Below, one piece after another: positions 1 through 13,400 of a stretch of DNA of 64,000 nucleotides (position 1 is its first letter; each line of letters begins with the position of its first letter). A program made the position numbers and the translations under genes. The stretch covers positions 6,377,501-6,441,500 of the forward strand of contig JAKNDB010000068.1 in assembly GCA_024305405.1 (NCBI GenBank), given 5' to 3'. The stretch comes from Dirofilaria immitis. Lineage: Eukaryota; Nematoda; Chromadorea; Rhabditida; Onchocercidae. The notes beneath the pieces were generated by a model, which did no database searches, had not been told where the DNA came from, and was given only the letters and a program-made list of their open reading frames with translations.

Positions 1-431
1 CACGTTAGCGTACAGTCCTTAAAAATTCGTGTAGTATCAAGTATATAAACACAAGCATTTCCTAGACGTCTTTTATAATGCCAGTTTTCTGAAAAGAAAT
101 AAAGTATTGAAAAATTAATTACTGCATATCCTCTTCTAACGAAATTAGCAATAATAAATATATTTTCGCTCTAGTCGCCAAATGAAATGGACTGGAGAAT
201 GAGATCCGATATAGAGAAAAAGGTCACAAAGAAAAAGACATATTTTCTGCTGAAAATATGAGTTATATCCTCATGTAAAATGGGTAATAATTTAAATAAC
301 TAATTGACGAAAGTTGATAAGGTGATGGAATAAAATAAAGATAATCAGCATGAGCGGATGTGTTAATTAGGTAGCAACCACTTCAATACATAATAAGATA
401 ACTTTGGAACTCCAAAAAAGAAAAAACTTAC

Positions 432-3415
432 TTTCAGAGTTTCCCGATGTTGTACCAAATGTGCCATTATTATACTTTAAATTACTGAAAAACAAAAAGT
501 ATTATTCTAAAACGAAAGAAAAATAAAATCCATGTCATTTTATTCATATTGCAAAGCTAACGAAACCTTGAAAGCAAGTGTCAAAAGATTGAACTTTATA
601 AGTGAAGTAATAGATTTCCACACATCCTTTACAAAAAGTTTTATGCAAAGAATCTCTAAAACAAATAATGTATATAAATGGGATGATTCCGAGGGAATTT
701 TCTTATTATACACAACTAAAAAATCTCAAAAATTTTCGTGAAATTTATCAGAAAACAGAATCTCCAAAGCAAAAGTATACATAGGGAGCATATTTTTTAA
801 TATCTAATGGAAAATTAGATGGTTGATACCTCGAAGAATTCAATTTCTCATTCAGTACAGCGGTCACATTGTTTCTAAATCTAAATCTTAATCTTATATT
901 TGAATTACGGCAAATTTTATCAGTGATGCCTTTAAAAATGCAGTTTGGATTTCAGAAAATCAGATCTAAGTTCAACAAAATGTACTTCGTATTGGAAAGT
1001 TGCAGCGTGATACTGTTCATTGGTCGCGAAGGCTAAATAAAATTGTACATAGATTCAACAGTTTTCCAAACCCAAAAAATTTTCGTTTATTTAAAAAATA
1101 ACATACCAAGTGAATCGTGTTCGCTGAGGTAAACTTAAGGGGTGCGGGTATGAATTTAAACTGATCGTCCCATGCCTGAAAAATCTTAACATATTTCTTG
1201 ATCTTTCCAGATTTTTGAAAACTTACTTTTATTACATGAGATAAAGCATAGGTGTTTTGGAATCAAAAATGTAAAACTTTAAATGATCTAAATAACCATA
1301 CCCACTGTTCTTTCTTGCATAACTAATACATGCAAGATTTCGTCCAATGGGACATGCTGGGTGACACCAAAGTTGGGATGGACCTGCTTTTGGATTAGTA
1401 ATCTTAAATAAGAGTACTTCATAACTTCTTAAAATTAATATAACTCGAAAAAAACTTGAAATGCATGTTTACTAAATATATAAATGTCTATGATATAAAT
1501 TCTCATGCATTTGGATTAAAAACTAAGTAGCAAGATTGAACAGAAATAAGGTACGAAAAATATCTTATTTAGTATAATGCCAAATATATTAACAATCTCC
1601 TACACTCATTGTAAGCAAGAATGCAAAACTGACATTGATTTGCTTCCATTTCCATGCAGTTTGCATCGTCAAGTCGAACGTAGAAGCCAAGCATCGTTAT
1701 AAATACAATTTGGGCCACCACAACCACCGACCACGAGCAAGTGCGATTTGTCAAGTACTACACATGAGCTACCATAACGAGGGTTCGGTTGTGGACTTTG
1801 AACAGAAACTGTTCAACTAATGACACATCTGACTTTTCACAATTTTGGTTTTTGTGATTCCTGTCAAAAGTAATATTTGATATGAGACTGTTAATCAGAT
1901 TAATTATTCAACATAAATAATGAGAAACTTGACAAAACAGAAAATGATCTTACTGTAGTCCTTGAAATGTGATACAATGCTGAACGAGGAAACTCACTCA
2001 GTGAATGATGGCTTATGCCAAATTTTACTAATAATATCCAGAACATAAACAGTATTTGTAGCACGACTATTTTGGGAACCACCAAAAATAATCAGCGAAT
2101 CATCTACGACACATCCACAATGACTTGCAATTATAGGAGGTGAAGGTTCCGTCTCGATCTGAAATAAAATATTGGAAAATACAAGAATTAAAAGTACGCT
2201 TAGGAAAAAAGTAAAAAAGACTTTAAATGCCTAAATCTTGTTCATTGATCGTAATGCAAATGAAAAATTTAAAACTTCCTAGCTGTAATAATAACGATAA
2301 TTCGGTACAAAAATTTTCTTGACTATTTTATTTTTCACAGCTCGTTTCCTACCAAATATTTTGCTCTCTTGTAAATATTTTTTCGGAAAAAATTAATTCA
2401 AAGGAAATCGCATCAGTGTACAAAAACGTACAATACAGTTTGGTGGAATATAAAGTAAGGATTAACATAGTAAGCAATGAACTAATGAATATAACGCGAC
2501 AGAAGCAACATTTACAAGCAGAAAACCTGCTACATGAATAAATTATAATTACCTCAATCCATTCATTCTTTATGGTATCATACATATGTATTTCATTGAA
2601 AAAATTTGCTGCTTGGTGGATTGGGTTAGGCGAGGACTTTGAGAAGCCACCATGCAGGATCAAATATTCCTTGTAAGGCACAAAAATTGCCATTGCCTTG
2701 GGTCGCGGGAATGGAGCACACTTAATGAATTCTCGGCACCAATTACGGGACCTCTGAAATAACAATTCTCAAAAAAATTTGATGTTTATTTAATTTTTAC
2801 AGAAGAAAATAATTTTAAATTGGTAAAATAAATTAAACTGCGCATAATTTCCCATTCATCAAACAAATTCATGAAGGTATTAAGAATATACCAGATCGAA
2901 ACTCCAAAGGTCGTTGAAGGCAGTATAATTATCCGTGCATCCACCAAATATATATACTTTCTTGGTGCCATCATGATAACAACCTGAATGTGAGCAACGT
3001 TTTGCAATTGCACCATTCCCTTCTTTTTCTGTTACATGTAATTCCCTAGAAATAAGACACATCACTATTTCGATGTGTTTTCAAAAATTTCAACACCTAA
3101 AGATTTTTTCTGCGATACAGTCATTAATGAAATTTTTGAAAACTACTTGTATGAAATTATATTCTGATTATGCCTCATTTCCCGAAACTTTTCACTTTTG
3201 CAACACAACAAGTCCAGAAACAACATAGATTTCATTCCAACTAACCAAACCAATTGCTTGCAGCGGAAGAAAGATTTCTTCAAAATTCTAGTAATAGTGC
3301 ATGCAAGGTAATACCATCGATGGTTAACCAATCGGACATTCTCCAGATCGCTGTACTGATTCAAATACGAGAAGACTATTTCGAGAACAAGATCTGGCAA
3401 TTCATCAATGTTCAT
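432..3415 (-). CDS. FBXO42: F-box/kelch-repeat protein, FBXO42 family (multi-exon, 3' end uncertain)
   Basis: Probable substrate receptor of an SCF ubiquitin ligase. Exons read on the minus strand: 3415-3246, 3045-2892, 2753-2553, 2158-1998, 1795-about 1630, 1383-1302 and 1175-1107. Exon 1 starts MNIDELPDLVLEIVFSYL, an F-box. Later exons give kelch blades (VYIFGGCTDNYTAFNDLWSF, YLILHGGFS, LIIFGGSQNSRATNTVYVLD, LLVVGGCGGPNCIYNDAWLL). The string NPRYGSSCVV and the later LWCHPACPIGRN are family-specific and place it with FBXO42 rather than other kelch proteins. Phases agree across the first introns. Exon 5 breaks frame at 1671-1672; one extra T restores the conserved continuation ending WKWKQINV. 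Smaller candidate exons (about 829-877 and 432-478, both with good donors) suggest the C-terminal part continues toward the left edge. The final exon was not identified. Family assignment is firm; the tail is tentative. Confidence 0.85.
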
Positions 3416-4735
3416 AATTATATGCAAATTACATCGAAAGTTAGTCTGAAACAGTCTAAAAATTGAACGTAAAAATTTAAGAGATATATAAGTATGCGCT
3501 AACTTCAATTGAACGCATGATGATTGTACTTGAACGTTATATTCAAATCCTTATTCATAGCGTATAATTCAAGAAAATCTGAGTTGTTCAGTTACTCTGT
3601 CATACATGAGTTCTATACAACTATACCAGCTAGGCATCTTATACAACATATCATAAAACGTATGTACACTGCGTTGATTGTAAGCACAAATGTAAGTTAT
3701 CTCAAAATGGAAGCGAAATCATAAAAAATCCGACGGACACTATAAGCTTACTTATCACATTTATTTTCTTTCGATTTTATTTCTATCTCTTTTCTTTCCG
3801 CGAGAGAGATAGAAAAATTGATTTACTTAATGATAGCATTTATGAAAAGTTATCAATAATAGGAATTGAAATATCAAAGAGGAAATGTTAAGAACCAAAT
3901 ATTAAAAACAGTTTCGCCCGAAGATTCGTTATCCGAACAAATTCGAAGTGTCCGCTCCCGGGATATCCACAATGACACGGGAGCCAAGAAATATTGCTTT
4001 TACTGTCTATCCACAAAGAAAAAAGGGAGCAAGATAGCAGAGAGTGGAATCAGAGAGAAGAGAAGTACTTAATCTGACCGAGAGAAAAAGAAATCCTCTA
4101 TCCTTACCTATGTATTTTCCTTCTCTTTTCTCTCTTTTATCAGTACTCTCTCCACTTCATCTTCTTTCTCTATCCTCAAATAGTTTTTGTTTTCACTACA
4201 TCCTGTTGTCCTGTCGTATTATCTTGTCGAAGACTTGATTTTTCACAAAAAATTATTTACAAATTGCTTGTTGATTTGCTGTTTTCATTCGTAAATATTA
4301 TATAAAGAATTTATTAATTAAATTAAATTTTAAATTATTTCAAGTTTAACAATCTTTTGTGATTTTCTTATTATCACGAGCTACCTGATTGTCTAAATTT
4401 CATCATTGTCACATTCCGTCATTGAGAATGTATTGGTTGTGAAAATTTTGAGGCAGATTTAAGTGAATTCTTTAAAGTTTCTTTAAGGAGTTTGTTTAAA
4501 GTTCGCTCATTATTTTTCATTAGCAATTTACTGAAGAGAAGTGAATGAATCGATAATTTCAGTTTGGAATTTGAAATATGATTGATTAAAATTTAGTAAA
4601 GAAGATAGCAGTTTCTGCTATCTTCCTCTTCTGATTGTTGGGAAAAGTAAGAAGATAGTTTATTCTCATCGATTGCAAATTTCATTTAACTCATCAGAGT
4701 TCGATTTTGAATGCATGTAACATTAAATAACATAA
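3416..4735. other. Intergenic region between divergent FBXO42-like and PP2C genes
   Basis: No convincing coding exon was seen. It should hold both upstream regions. It contains a CT-rich stretch around 4090-4200 and a perfect short hairpin at 4601-4625. Confidence 0.5.
4601..4625. repeat. Perfect 11-bp inverted repeat with 3-nt loop
   Basis: The arms GAAGATAGCAG (4601-4611) and CTGCTATCTTC (4615-4625) are exact reverse complements around TTT. It lies upstream of the PP2C gene. No run of T follows, and this is not a bacterial context, so a terminator is not implied. Confidence 0.7.
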
Positions 4736-7343
4736 ATGTACAATTTTTTGATAAACTCTTCAAAAAATTGTTCATTTATGGAAATGGTTTTTTCAGCAGC
4801 GAATTTGAAGGACTGTAATGCAATGACTGCATCCTTTTTCCGGATACTTTTTCATATGGACAACATGTACGGATCAGCGTCGCTGCCAGTCAGGTCTGAC
4901 AATGATTTCTATCAATACTTTGCCGTTACTTCTTCTCATATCGTAGGAATAAACTGGAAATAAGTTGGAATTTCTTTAGTACTGATTAAGATTAAGTCCA
5001 AACATTCGATACCAGGCCATAAAATGAAACAGAACTATCTTTTGGACAAGTGTTGATTCTCTCTTATATGGCATCAATTTTCGGAGATGTAATCGAAGAT
5101 TGTTTTCTACTTTCTTTTTTTCGCTGTACTCCTACTTTATGCCTTCTCAGAATAAGCGTTATCGAATAAATGAGATAATATTGTAACCTCTCTTTTATCT
5201 TATAATTGCTTCATTATCATTAATTCACTAAAATGCTGCTTGTCATTGTTATTTATTTCTGCTTAATGAATTTCGTCAAGTTTTCAGGGTGGCAGAAGAT
5301 ATATGGAGGACCGAGTACATATTGAATGTGTTCGACTTCCCAGTGGTGCTATTGACTACCTTTATTTTGCTGTTTACGATGGACATGGTGGTTCAGAAGC
5401 CAGTGAATATGTCCGAAAACATCTTCTGAAGAACATTCAGTCACAGTGTGGCTTTGATGGTAATGATGAACAAATGCTTGATGCCATAAAAAAGGTTTTG
5501 TGGAAACGCATCTTGCGATGTGGAAAGTTGTCGGTCAGTATACGAATTCTTCAATGATTTAATATAAATTTTTTCAATATCCGTAAATTTGATGTTGGCG
5601 ATTTTTTAAATTATTTCATTTGTATCAAAACTTTAGTAACAATGTGTTACAGATGATTGGCCTCTCACTTCCTCAGGATACACTAGTACAGCAGGTACTA
5701 CTGCTAGTTGTACTTTTATTCGACGTGGAAAGATATTCACTGGGCATGTTGGTGATTCTGCTGTAATCCTAGGAGAAATAAATGGTTCTTTATTGTTTAT
5801 TTTTACTCTTTATCTTTAGGAATTATTTAGTTTCGAAAATTTCTATTTCAAATTTTGCAAACAATAAATCCAGAAATATCTTTTCTTAAACTTAAGTTAC
5901 TATTGTAATTCAAAAATATTTTTGAAGCGAAAGAAGTCTTTAGATGGTGAAATAAAGCCACCAGCTTGACGGTTGACCATAAACCCGATAATTTTCTCGA
6001 GGTGCAACGGATAAACAGTGCTGGTGGGATGGTAATGAAGAAATCGGGTGTCACACGTGTTGTTTGGACAAGACCTGTACGGGGTCATGTTGGGCCTGTG
6101 CGCAGGTCGACACCAACTGAAAGTATTGCTTTTCTTGCTGTTGCTCGTGCTTTAGGTTGGTGGAAGTTAAGAAATATTCGGATTTTCTTCTTTTCAATTT
6201 TGAAAATTTCTTATTTAAAGGTTATGGGAAATTATTGGATATTATTTTAGATTTTTAGATTTTAAATAATATCCAATCAAATAATATCTTTCAGGGTTTT
6301 AGATACAATTCTGAAGTTTTTGAGCTCCTAATTACGTTGAATTTTATAGGTGATTTATGGTCATATAATCGAGAAACGAAACAGTTTATCGTAAGTCCGG
6401 AACCAGACGTTGCTGCTTATGATCTAAGTGACAACAACTTATGTTTGGTGCTTGGTTCAGATGGACTAACTAATGTTTTGAAACCACAACAAATTGTCGA
6501 TATTGTTATTCACTATGAAAAATTCTCGCGTGATAAAGTAAATTCCCACTTTTCAAGCATCAATTTTAGGATAATGATAATTTTTAGCGGACATACAAAT
6601 TATGGGTATTGTATAAAGGAAAAAATGCGTAATGAAATCGATATTAATCGTAGAGCTGTTTTCTTAAAAGTAAATATTTTACTCCGTCATGTTATTTTAG
6701 TATGGTAAGTTACCGAATCATTCACGTTGGATACTACGTCATGCATTGGAAGGTTGGGGAGCGTCACGTGCTGATAATATATCAGTCATATCAGTTAGTT
6801 CATGTTACAATTTTCTTTACAGTTTAAAATTTTTCTATCAAATAAGCTTTTGGTAAAATCTGTTATTAAGAATCAAAGCATTTAAGCTTTTGGTTGAGAT
6901 CCATTATTAATTGTCAAAATCAGAAATGAAATTATTAAGAAATACTTCAATCATCAGCAGGCAAAATTCGTTCATATTATTATCAAAAGTGACATAGATA
7001 ATAGTAGTGTAATAGATGGTGTAATTGGATTCCTAGACATCCATTTATTATCATTGATTTAATTAGATTTTCTCCGTCATGATGTATAATTAGATTTTCT
7101 CTGTTATGATGTATCATGATGTATATTGTATGTTTTCAGGTATTTTTCGATAAAAAGGATATAGAAGTTGATGATGCTGCTTTGGTTCTGGCTGATGATA
7201 TTGATTTGTGTCTAGATAAAGCGCTTACAGACTTCGGAAATTCAATAGTCATGTTAGGACCAAAGTATTGTAAACAATTGAAAACATTGGATGTCGATTT
7301 GTATTATTCAGGCATCGTGGATCCTAATTTTACTGCAGGCTAG
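4736..7343 (+). CDS. ppm-1.D: PP2C-family serine/threonine phosphatase, PPM1D type
   Basis: Metal-dependent phosphatase; vertebrate PPM1D/Wip1 is nuclear and acts in stress and DNA-damage signalling. Exons: tentative first exon ending 4942, then 5288-5533, 5653-about 5783, 5944-6156, 6350-6537, 6701-6793 and 7140-7343. Catalytic motifs in order: [38 protein letters not shown] followed by [35 protein letters not shown] and [10 protein letters not shown]. The block around TRVVWTRP and the residues [10 protein letters not shown] favour PPM1D over other PP2Cs. Phases agree at most junctions. Two single-base frame breaks interrupt conserved coding: one more A in the A6 run at 5488-5493 restores [11 protein letters not shown], and one more T at 5966-5967 joins KPPA to LTVDHKP. 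Upstream in-frame ATGs lie at 4736, 4778, 4856 and 4865, and the true start is undecided. A TAG ends the last exon unless a GC-AG intron removes it. Confidence 0.88.
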
Positions 7344-7685
7344 CAGCAATTTCTGTCACTTTCATAAAAAATTTCTTTGCAATAATAGAGATTTTCATGT
7401 TAAAATTATCGCTTAATTACTATATCATTTCATGATGAATTCATCATTCTTCTCAGAAGGCATTAGAGATTCTAATAAATAAGCCACGATAAGTGAAGGT
7501 GAGAAAAGTCTAAGGAAGTTAAAAACGAGATAAACAAATTGATTTTTCCTTACTTCGATGACTCACACTTTGTCGATTTCGGTGTTGAATATGAATCTTA
7601 AATTTTCAATCCTTTATTCTTAAGGAGCGCGAAGGAATATGAATAAGTTTTCTATGTTAGGGCTGACTGATCAAAACTATTCTAG

Positions 7686-10410
7686 AAATCGCTTACAATG
7701 GACCTGGATATACGCGTGATATTAGACGTCCACTTACTCTTGTGCGATTCTCAGATATGCCAGTAATGCCATTGTCTTCGTTAGATCGTGTCTCAGCCAT
7801 ACGTCGTTTAAGTGAATTGTTTGGTACGAATGGTAAAGTTAAGGTGTTACCAGTTGGATGTGTTACTGGAGTATTATTAGAAGGAATGGATGAACTGTAC
7901 GAAAAGTTCGTAGAGTAAGTAAAGCTTTTACTTTTGGAAAATATAATAGTGAAATTCAAGTGATGCTGACGGAATGAAGATGTGGAAGATAGTCTTTCCT
8001 TTTTTGAAATTGTTGATGGAATAAATCGCATCTGTAAATGAAAATCATCAGCGAAACGGGAGATAGAGACAAATCGCTATGCTTTAGTAACTTCTTTGCC
8101 AATACTGTCATGATAATAAGACATTATTTTTTCGAAATATCATTTATGTGGAATAAAAAATCTAAAATTTTTTATTTAATTGACAGCTCTTGACGTGCTC
8201 CATGACTTCATGACGTGTTCCATGAATTGATCTACAAATTTCTTTTCTTTTATTATCTTTGACTAGCATATCTTTTACAGCGGAGATGTTCTATATTCTC
8301 GTAATGAGGATCTAGCGCACGAGAAAACAGTTGACAATGCGAGTGATGCTGATGATACCAATGACAAAGAAGACGATAATCTAGAAGCGGTAGGAACGTA
8401 TGGAACAGATTCGAAAACGAACACTGATATGGTACATTTAAAGGTAATGATTTCTTGAGATTTTTTACATGTGAATAAGATAGAAAACGACGGATTGAAG
8501 CTATATAAAAGAATGACTTACATGAAGAGAGAAAGGTTTGTTTCACTTCGTTAATAAATTATCGAATAATCCCTGGCAAGAGAGAGAAAAGGAAAAGTGG
8601 TGGTAGAAAAGAAGATTCATTTGAGCTTTATCTTTGTAGTCTAGTTTTATGCGTATAATTCATCTAGTCTTACTCTTATATCAAGCTGATACCGATAGAT
8701 TCATGTTGATTGATAACGTAATCTTTTTCATCATTAAAATTCTGTTTTATTATCACTTCACTGTTAAGGAGTATTTTCAGTGTGATGTTGTGACAGCTAT
8801 GAGTGCATCAAGTTCAAAATGTTATTTTAGTTCAAATATGAGTAGTCTGGTTAGTTTTTAGAATATTGTTTATTCGAATTCGACTTATTTTCATTTATGA
8901 CGAATTTTTCAGCTTAATTTCCTAGACAATTGAATAGATAATCTAATGAGGAAGTGAAACAAAATAAAGTTCAGAATTTCCGTTAATGATTTCAAAAAAG
9001 TGGTGTGTGAAACTAAGATTAATTTTCAAAATTTCTAAATGTTATTTGTGAATTTATTTGTGATAAAGGGAATTTTTTCAGGAACATTGCAGTATACCTT
9101 CGTCTTTTTCAAATCAGAAATCTTTATTTACTTCTCTCTCATCAAATTCATGTTCAAAAGCAATAAGTAATCCTTTAAATAAACTTCCTATAATTCGAAA
9201 TTTAAAAAAAAATAGTGAGAAGCATGGCAATCGTTGCAAATTGAATTTCAGATTACAATTATTTCTCTTTGAAGTTCCTTAATCCCAGCAATCGAAATCA
9301 GAATTTCTGCCAAAATTATCGGGTTATTCTTGAATTCATTTCGCAATTCACAATCAATTCAAAAAGTATGCGTTATTTTCTTGGAAATTTTTTCCAGGAC
9401 AAAGGACTGTACTTAGGGCTTGCCGAAGAAAGCAGAGAGTGAAAGAGGATAGTGTGTCAAGTGATGGCATCGGTAACACTATTGGTGAAGATTGTTTCAA
9501 TAATAATCATCTTTCTTCGACCAGCCATTGCCGTGAATTTGAAAGGTTTACTGCTTCGCCACGTTTCAGCGGTAAATTCTTGATTTGAAATCACTAGTAG
9601 ATTTGAATTGTTTTGTAATAGTTTGGTTACTAATAAACCACCAAAATATCTATTCGAAATGAATTATATAAGAGATTTTGAAAATATTTCCTTTTTGCAA
9701 TCCCTAACCGTAAAATAATGATTTTTTTGATCGAGAATTCATTTAGTCGAAATGGCAGCGAACTATTGTTTTTGTTTCCTTCACAAATAGTTTATGAAAA
9801 TTTCTTGTTATTTCGGACTTTTATAAAAGAAATTGATTATTGAAGGTAGTGCTTCGGCCTTGTCTCCATCGTTGATGTTAGCATCGCTGCGAATTACGAA
9901 TCAGTTATTTGAACATGATCCTTTTGCACGAGATCTTATTCTTGCGGGACGGCGGCCATTTATTCGACGTCGTCTATCCTCTTCATCTCTAGAACCATTA
10001 CAAAAGAAATTCAAAGTTTCTATGGAGAACTGGATAAACACAGGTTCTTGCAAGCACAAATTCATTTATCAGTTTTTGTGTATATTGCAGAAACAGAAGA
10101 TTTTAGGCTTTTATTGAACTCGTAAATGCACTAGTGTATGGAATCCGTAGTAAAGAACATTCTTATCGAGCATAAAGCAAACTCTTTTTCAGATCGCGCT
10201 TATGATGCTTCCACCAGAAATGTTGAAAATTCGGAGGAAGATCATGCAAAACAAGATAGTGCTAAAAAGCTGAAGAATGCGCAGTACCAACGACTAGTAG
10301 ATTTCGCGTATGGGATTTCTTTTCAAATTTATTGGGGAATCGTACAAACAAGAAATAATTTGGACATAGTGTTATCCTTTAAATTTTTGATTGACATATT
10401 GATTCGTTAA
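7686..10410 (+). CDS. Phase-compatible exons: C-terminal tail of the PP2C gene or a separate gene
   Basis: A chain of exons with matching phases: 7686-7914, 8281-8443, 8781-8849, 9082-about 9250, 9398-9571, 9846-10043 and 10193-10410 (TAA). The first encodes a conserved-looking stretch (GPGYTRDIRRPLTLVRF and VKVLPVGCVTGVLLEGMDEL). Later exons are acidic or Ser-rich, with basic clusters such as RACRRKQRVK and RRRLSSSSLEPLQKKFK that could be nuclear localisation signals. I recognise no domain. The first exon needs one nucleotide from an upstream exon. The PP2C exon would supply it if its end (GCA G at 7336-7339) is followed by a GC-AG intron, giving DPNFTA-EIAYNGPGY. That donor (GCTAGC) is a poor match to the GC-donor consensus, so linkage to the phosphatase is a hypothesis. 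Confidence 0.6.
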
Positions 10411-13400
10411 TTTATTTCGTATTCCTGGTCTTCATATCATCATTCTTTTGATTTATCTGTTGTTATAAGTTAGGAAATGAAGGTTATGCATAAATAAATC
10501 TTACGTTTTCCACATTGAGGATTTTTCAACTTCATATTTCTCTGGCTTTTATTTGAAAGTGTTTTAATACTTTCAAAAATATATTCTTGTTTCTGTTTTC
10601 ATGTTGATATTGTAGAAAACTGCCAATACTACTACTGCTCATTCCGTAATACAAAACTTCTATTGCGTATTGCAATTGTTATGATTTTTTTATGAGTGTG
10701 ATTGTCATTTTGTAGAAGTTGTGGTCTATTTCTATTTTAATAGGATTACTTCTTTTGTTGGTTAATTAGGATTTGAATCTTCAAGAAAGAAAGCATGAAC
10801 AGCTGCTGATAATTTGGAATATTATATACCAATTTTTTCGAACTTGAATATTCAATTTCTAGTGAAACAAGCTGCAGTCAACTTGAAATAAATTTGTCGA
10901 TGCCATTAACGAATTTCATCTTTTGAATTCTGAAATTTCTTAACAGTATAGTGGAACATAGCAAAGAATGACAATTCGTATCACTGAACTTATTTGTCGA
11001 ATTCTTTCAAACAGTTCTATGTTCCGTGTACTGTAATTGTTTAAAATATTTTGATGCTACTGTCGTTTATGGTTAAGTTAAAATGCCATTTTAGTAATCC
11101 CTTAAGAAATTACTAGAAAGTAGAAAAAATTTTGGTCTATTAATCTCGATTTTGCTTCCAAAGAAAACGAAGAGATCTGTTTGTAGAATTTGTTCCAGTA
11201 GCATCATTACTAGATTGTTTATATGGGTCAGGCTTCTCAATGTTTTTCTGCTTGACAATATTTTGGTTTTCAGATATAAAGCTTTCAATCTCGCCATAAA
11301 TTTTGATTTGTTTTTTTAATACCATAAACTATTCGAACTCCCATAAGCTATGAAGATTCATGCATTGATCATCCAGAAGTGGATGACATTTTAAGTTATC
11401 AAATTATTCCGATAAAACAGTCGTTCGAATATTCATCGATTAATTCTTACCCTCCCCCTCCTCACGCCTCCCCCTCCCTTCCCTCCCACCCTCCAATTAT
11501 TTCTGGCTCGCACATTTACGCCTATTAAAATATAACGAGATGTCTGAATGGAAATTTTCTGTCCATTCTCAGTTTTTGCTTTATGCATGCGATTTAAACA
11601 GAAGTGGAAAGAAATGTGAAAAATTAATTTTTATTTTAGATTTATGATTAAATAGAAGGTGTTTCGACACGATTTTTGATCGAGGTAGGAGATCATTTTG
11701 TCTTCGACTGTTTTAATTGTGCCGATGGGACTTGAAATTTTTAGTAATCACTTTTAAAAATAAAGATGTGAATCACTTTTAGTTGGCAGGAATCATTTCT
11801 CGACAGAGAAATATATCAAAAATCCATTTCTACACGGTTAATCTAATTAATATCTATTGCTCTTACCTGAGTTGTTAAATGGGGGTGATACATTTACACC
11901 TGTTAGATTTTACCTTCCTTAGAAATCACAATAATGTTTGGTATGTGCTTTATGATGGGATTTATGTTATTACTCTTTACTAGAAACAATATAGCGAAGA
12001 AAGCGTCACTTCTTTTAGGTTTACAGCTTCTTTTCGTAAAGCCTAGATGCAAATAAGTTTTGGATATAGAAAAACAAACCTTAGCAACATTCCTTCCATC
12101 TCACTCAATATTCACTTAACTGGCTAACATAACTATCCAATCCACGAATAACGGTGGAGCCAAGATTTATTCTGACCGTGCAATGCTAAACTATTTCGAA
12201 AAAATGAAGTTTGTAAGAGAAATGACCATAGAATATGAGAGTGCGATGGAGATTCCTTCGCTTATCAATCTGAATGTTTCGAAACATATGATTTTAAATC
12301 GATTTTAAACCATGTGCGTGATTGATTAATTAGATCATTATTGGAAATAACACTGCTGGGAAACAATAAAATCAATCATGAAGAACGGTCAAGCGTGGCA
12401 CATACAGAGTCTAGAAGAAGAAACGGAGTGATCAACGATCGATTAATCGTATGATGAGCCAATACAGATTCCTTTTACCAGGTAGTAAATATCGCTGTTT
12501 TGCTAATACATAGAAATGACCTTAAAGAATGCCTTAGTCACTGAATGAACCGAGAATGAATCTAGAAAAAAAAATAAAAGGTCAATAAGGGTACGCAATG
12601 GTTGACAAGGTTTGCTTTTATTGCATGTTTTAACAAATTAAAGCCATGTAACGGGTGGCGCTGCACCAGAGAAAATCGATCTTAGGATGATTACTGACAG
12701 CCAGTAATATCAGAGCTGATTTATTTTCAAATTGATGTCAACATATTAATTTCGAAACTGAGAGTGGGAAATGTGGGTGAAAAGGTTTGATTACTAAAAG
12801 CAATGTTCGCAGTTTTTCTCTGCCCTGGAATTATTTGCTGATTCTTCCGCGTCTGGAAGCTCCTGAATTTCTTGCACCCTCTCCTTTCTTTTAATTTTTT
12901 TTTCGCAAGTGTTTTGTAGATTTTGACGCAGAGTGCTGTCATTTAATATGACATTTTGCTACTTGTGTATCAAAAAAATATTATTAGAAAGTCTAACGGA
13001 AGTCACATATAACGTTATGAGGATTATTTGATCTCGTAGATTTAGCCACTACATCTTTTATACCTAATACCTTAAAAACTGCCATTTTAGGATAAAAATG
13101 AATTGATAAGTATTGAAGAATTTTATTTTCGACAAATTTCATTCTTTTTTCAATAATCTTTTTCCAGATTAAGATGATTTAAGCAAAATTATATTGTAAC
13201 ATGGCTCTGTAACCGTTGATCTTGATTATTTCAAAATATCATCGATAAGTGACACATATATCTCTTCATGCAGACTGTATTGATGCTTTATATATCCGCC
13301 TTATATTTGATCTCTTCTTATTAGCAGCGCTATAAATCTTTAAAGGTTAATAGATAGTTCTTCTACTTTCGTTGCGGTCGACTTTTTGGTTAGTAGTGCT

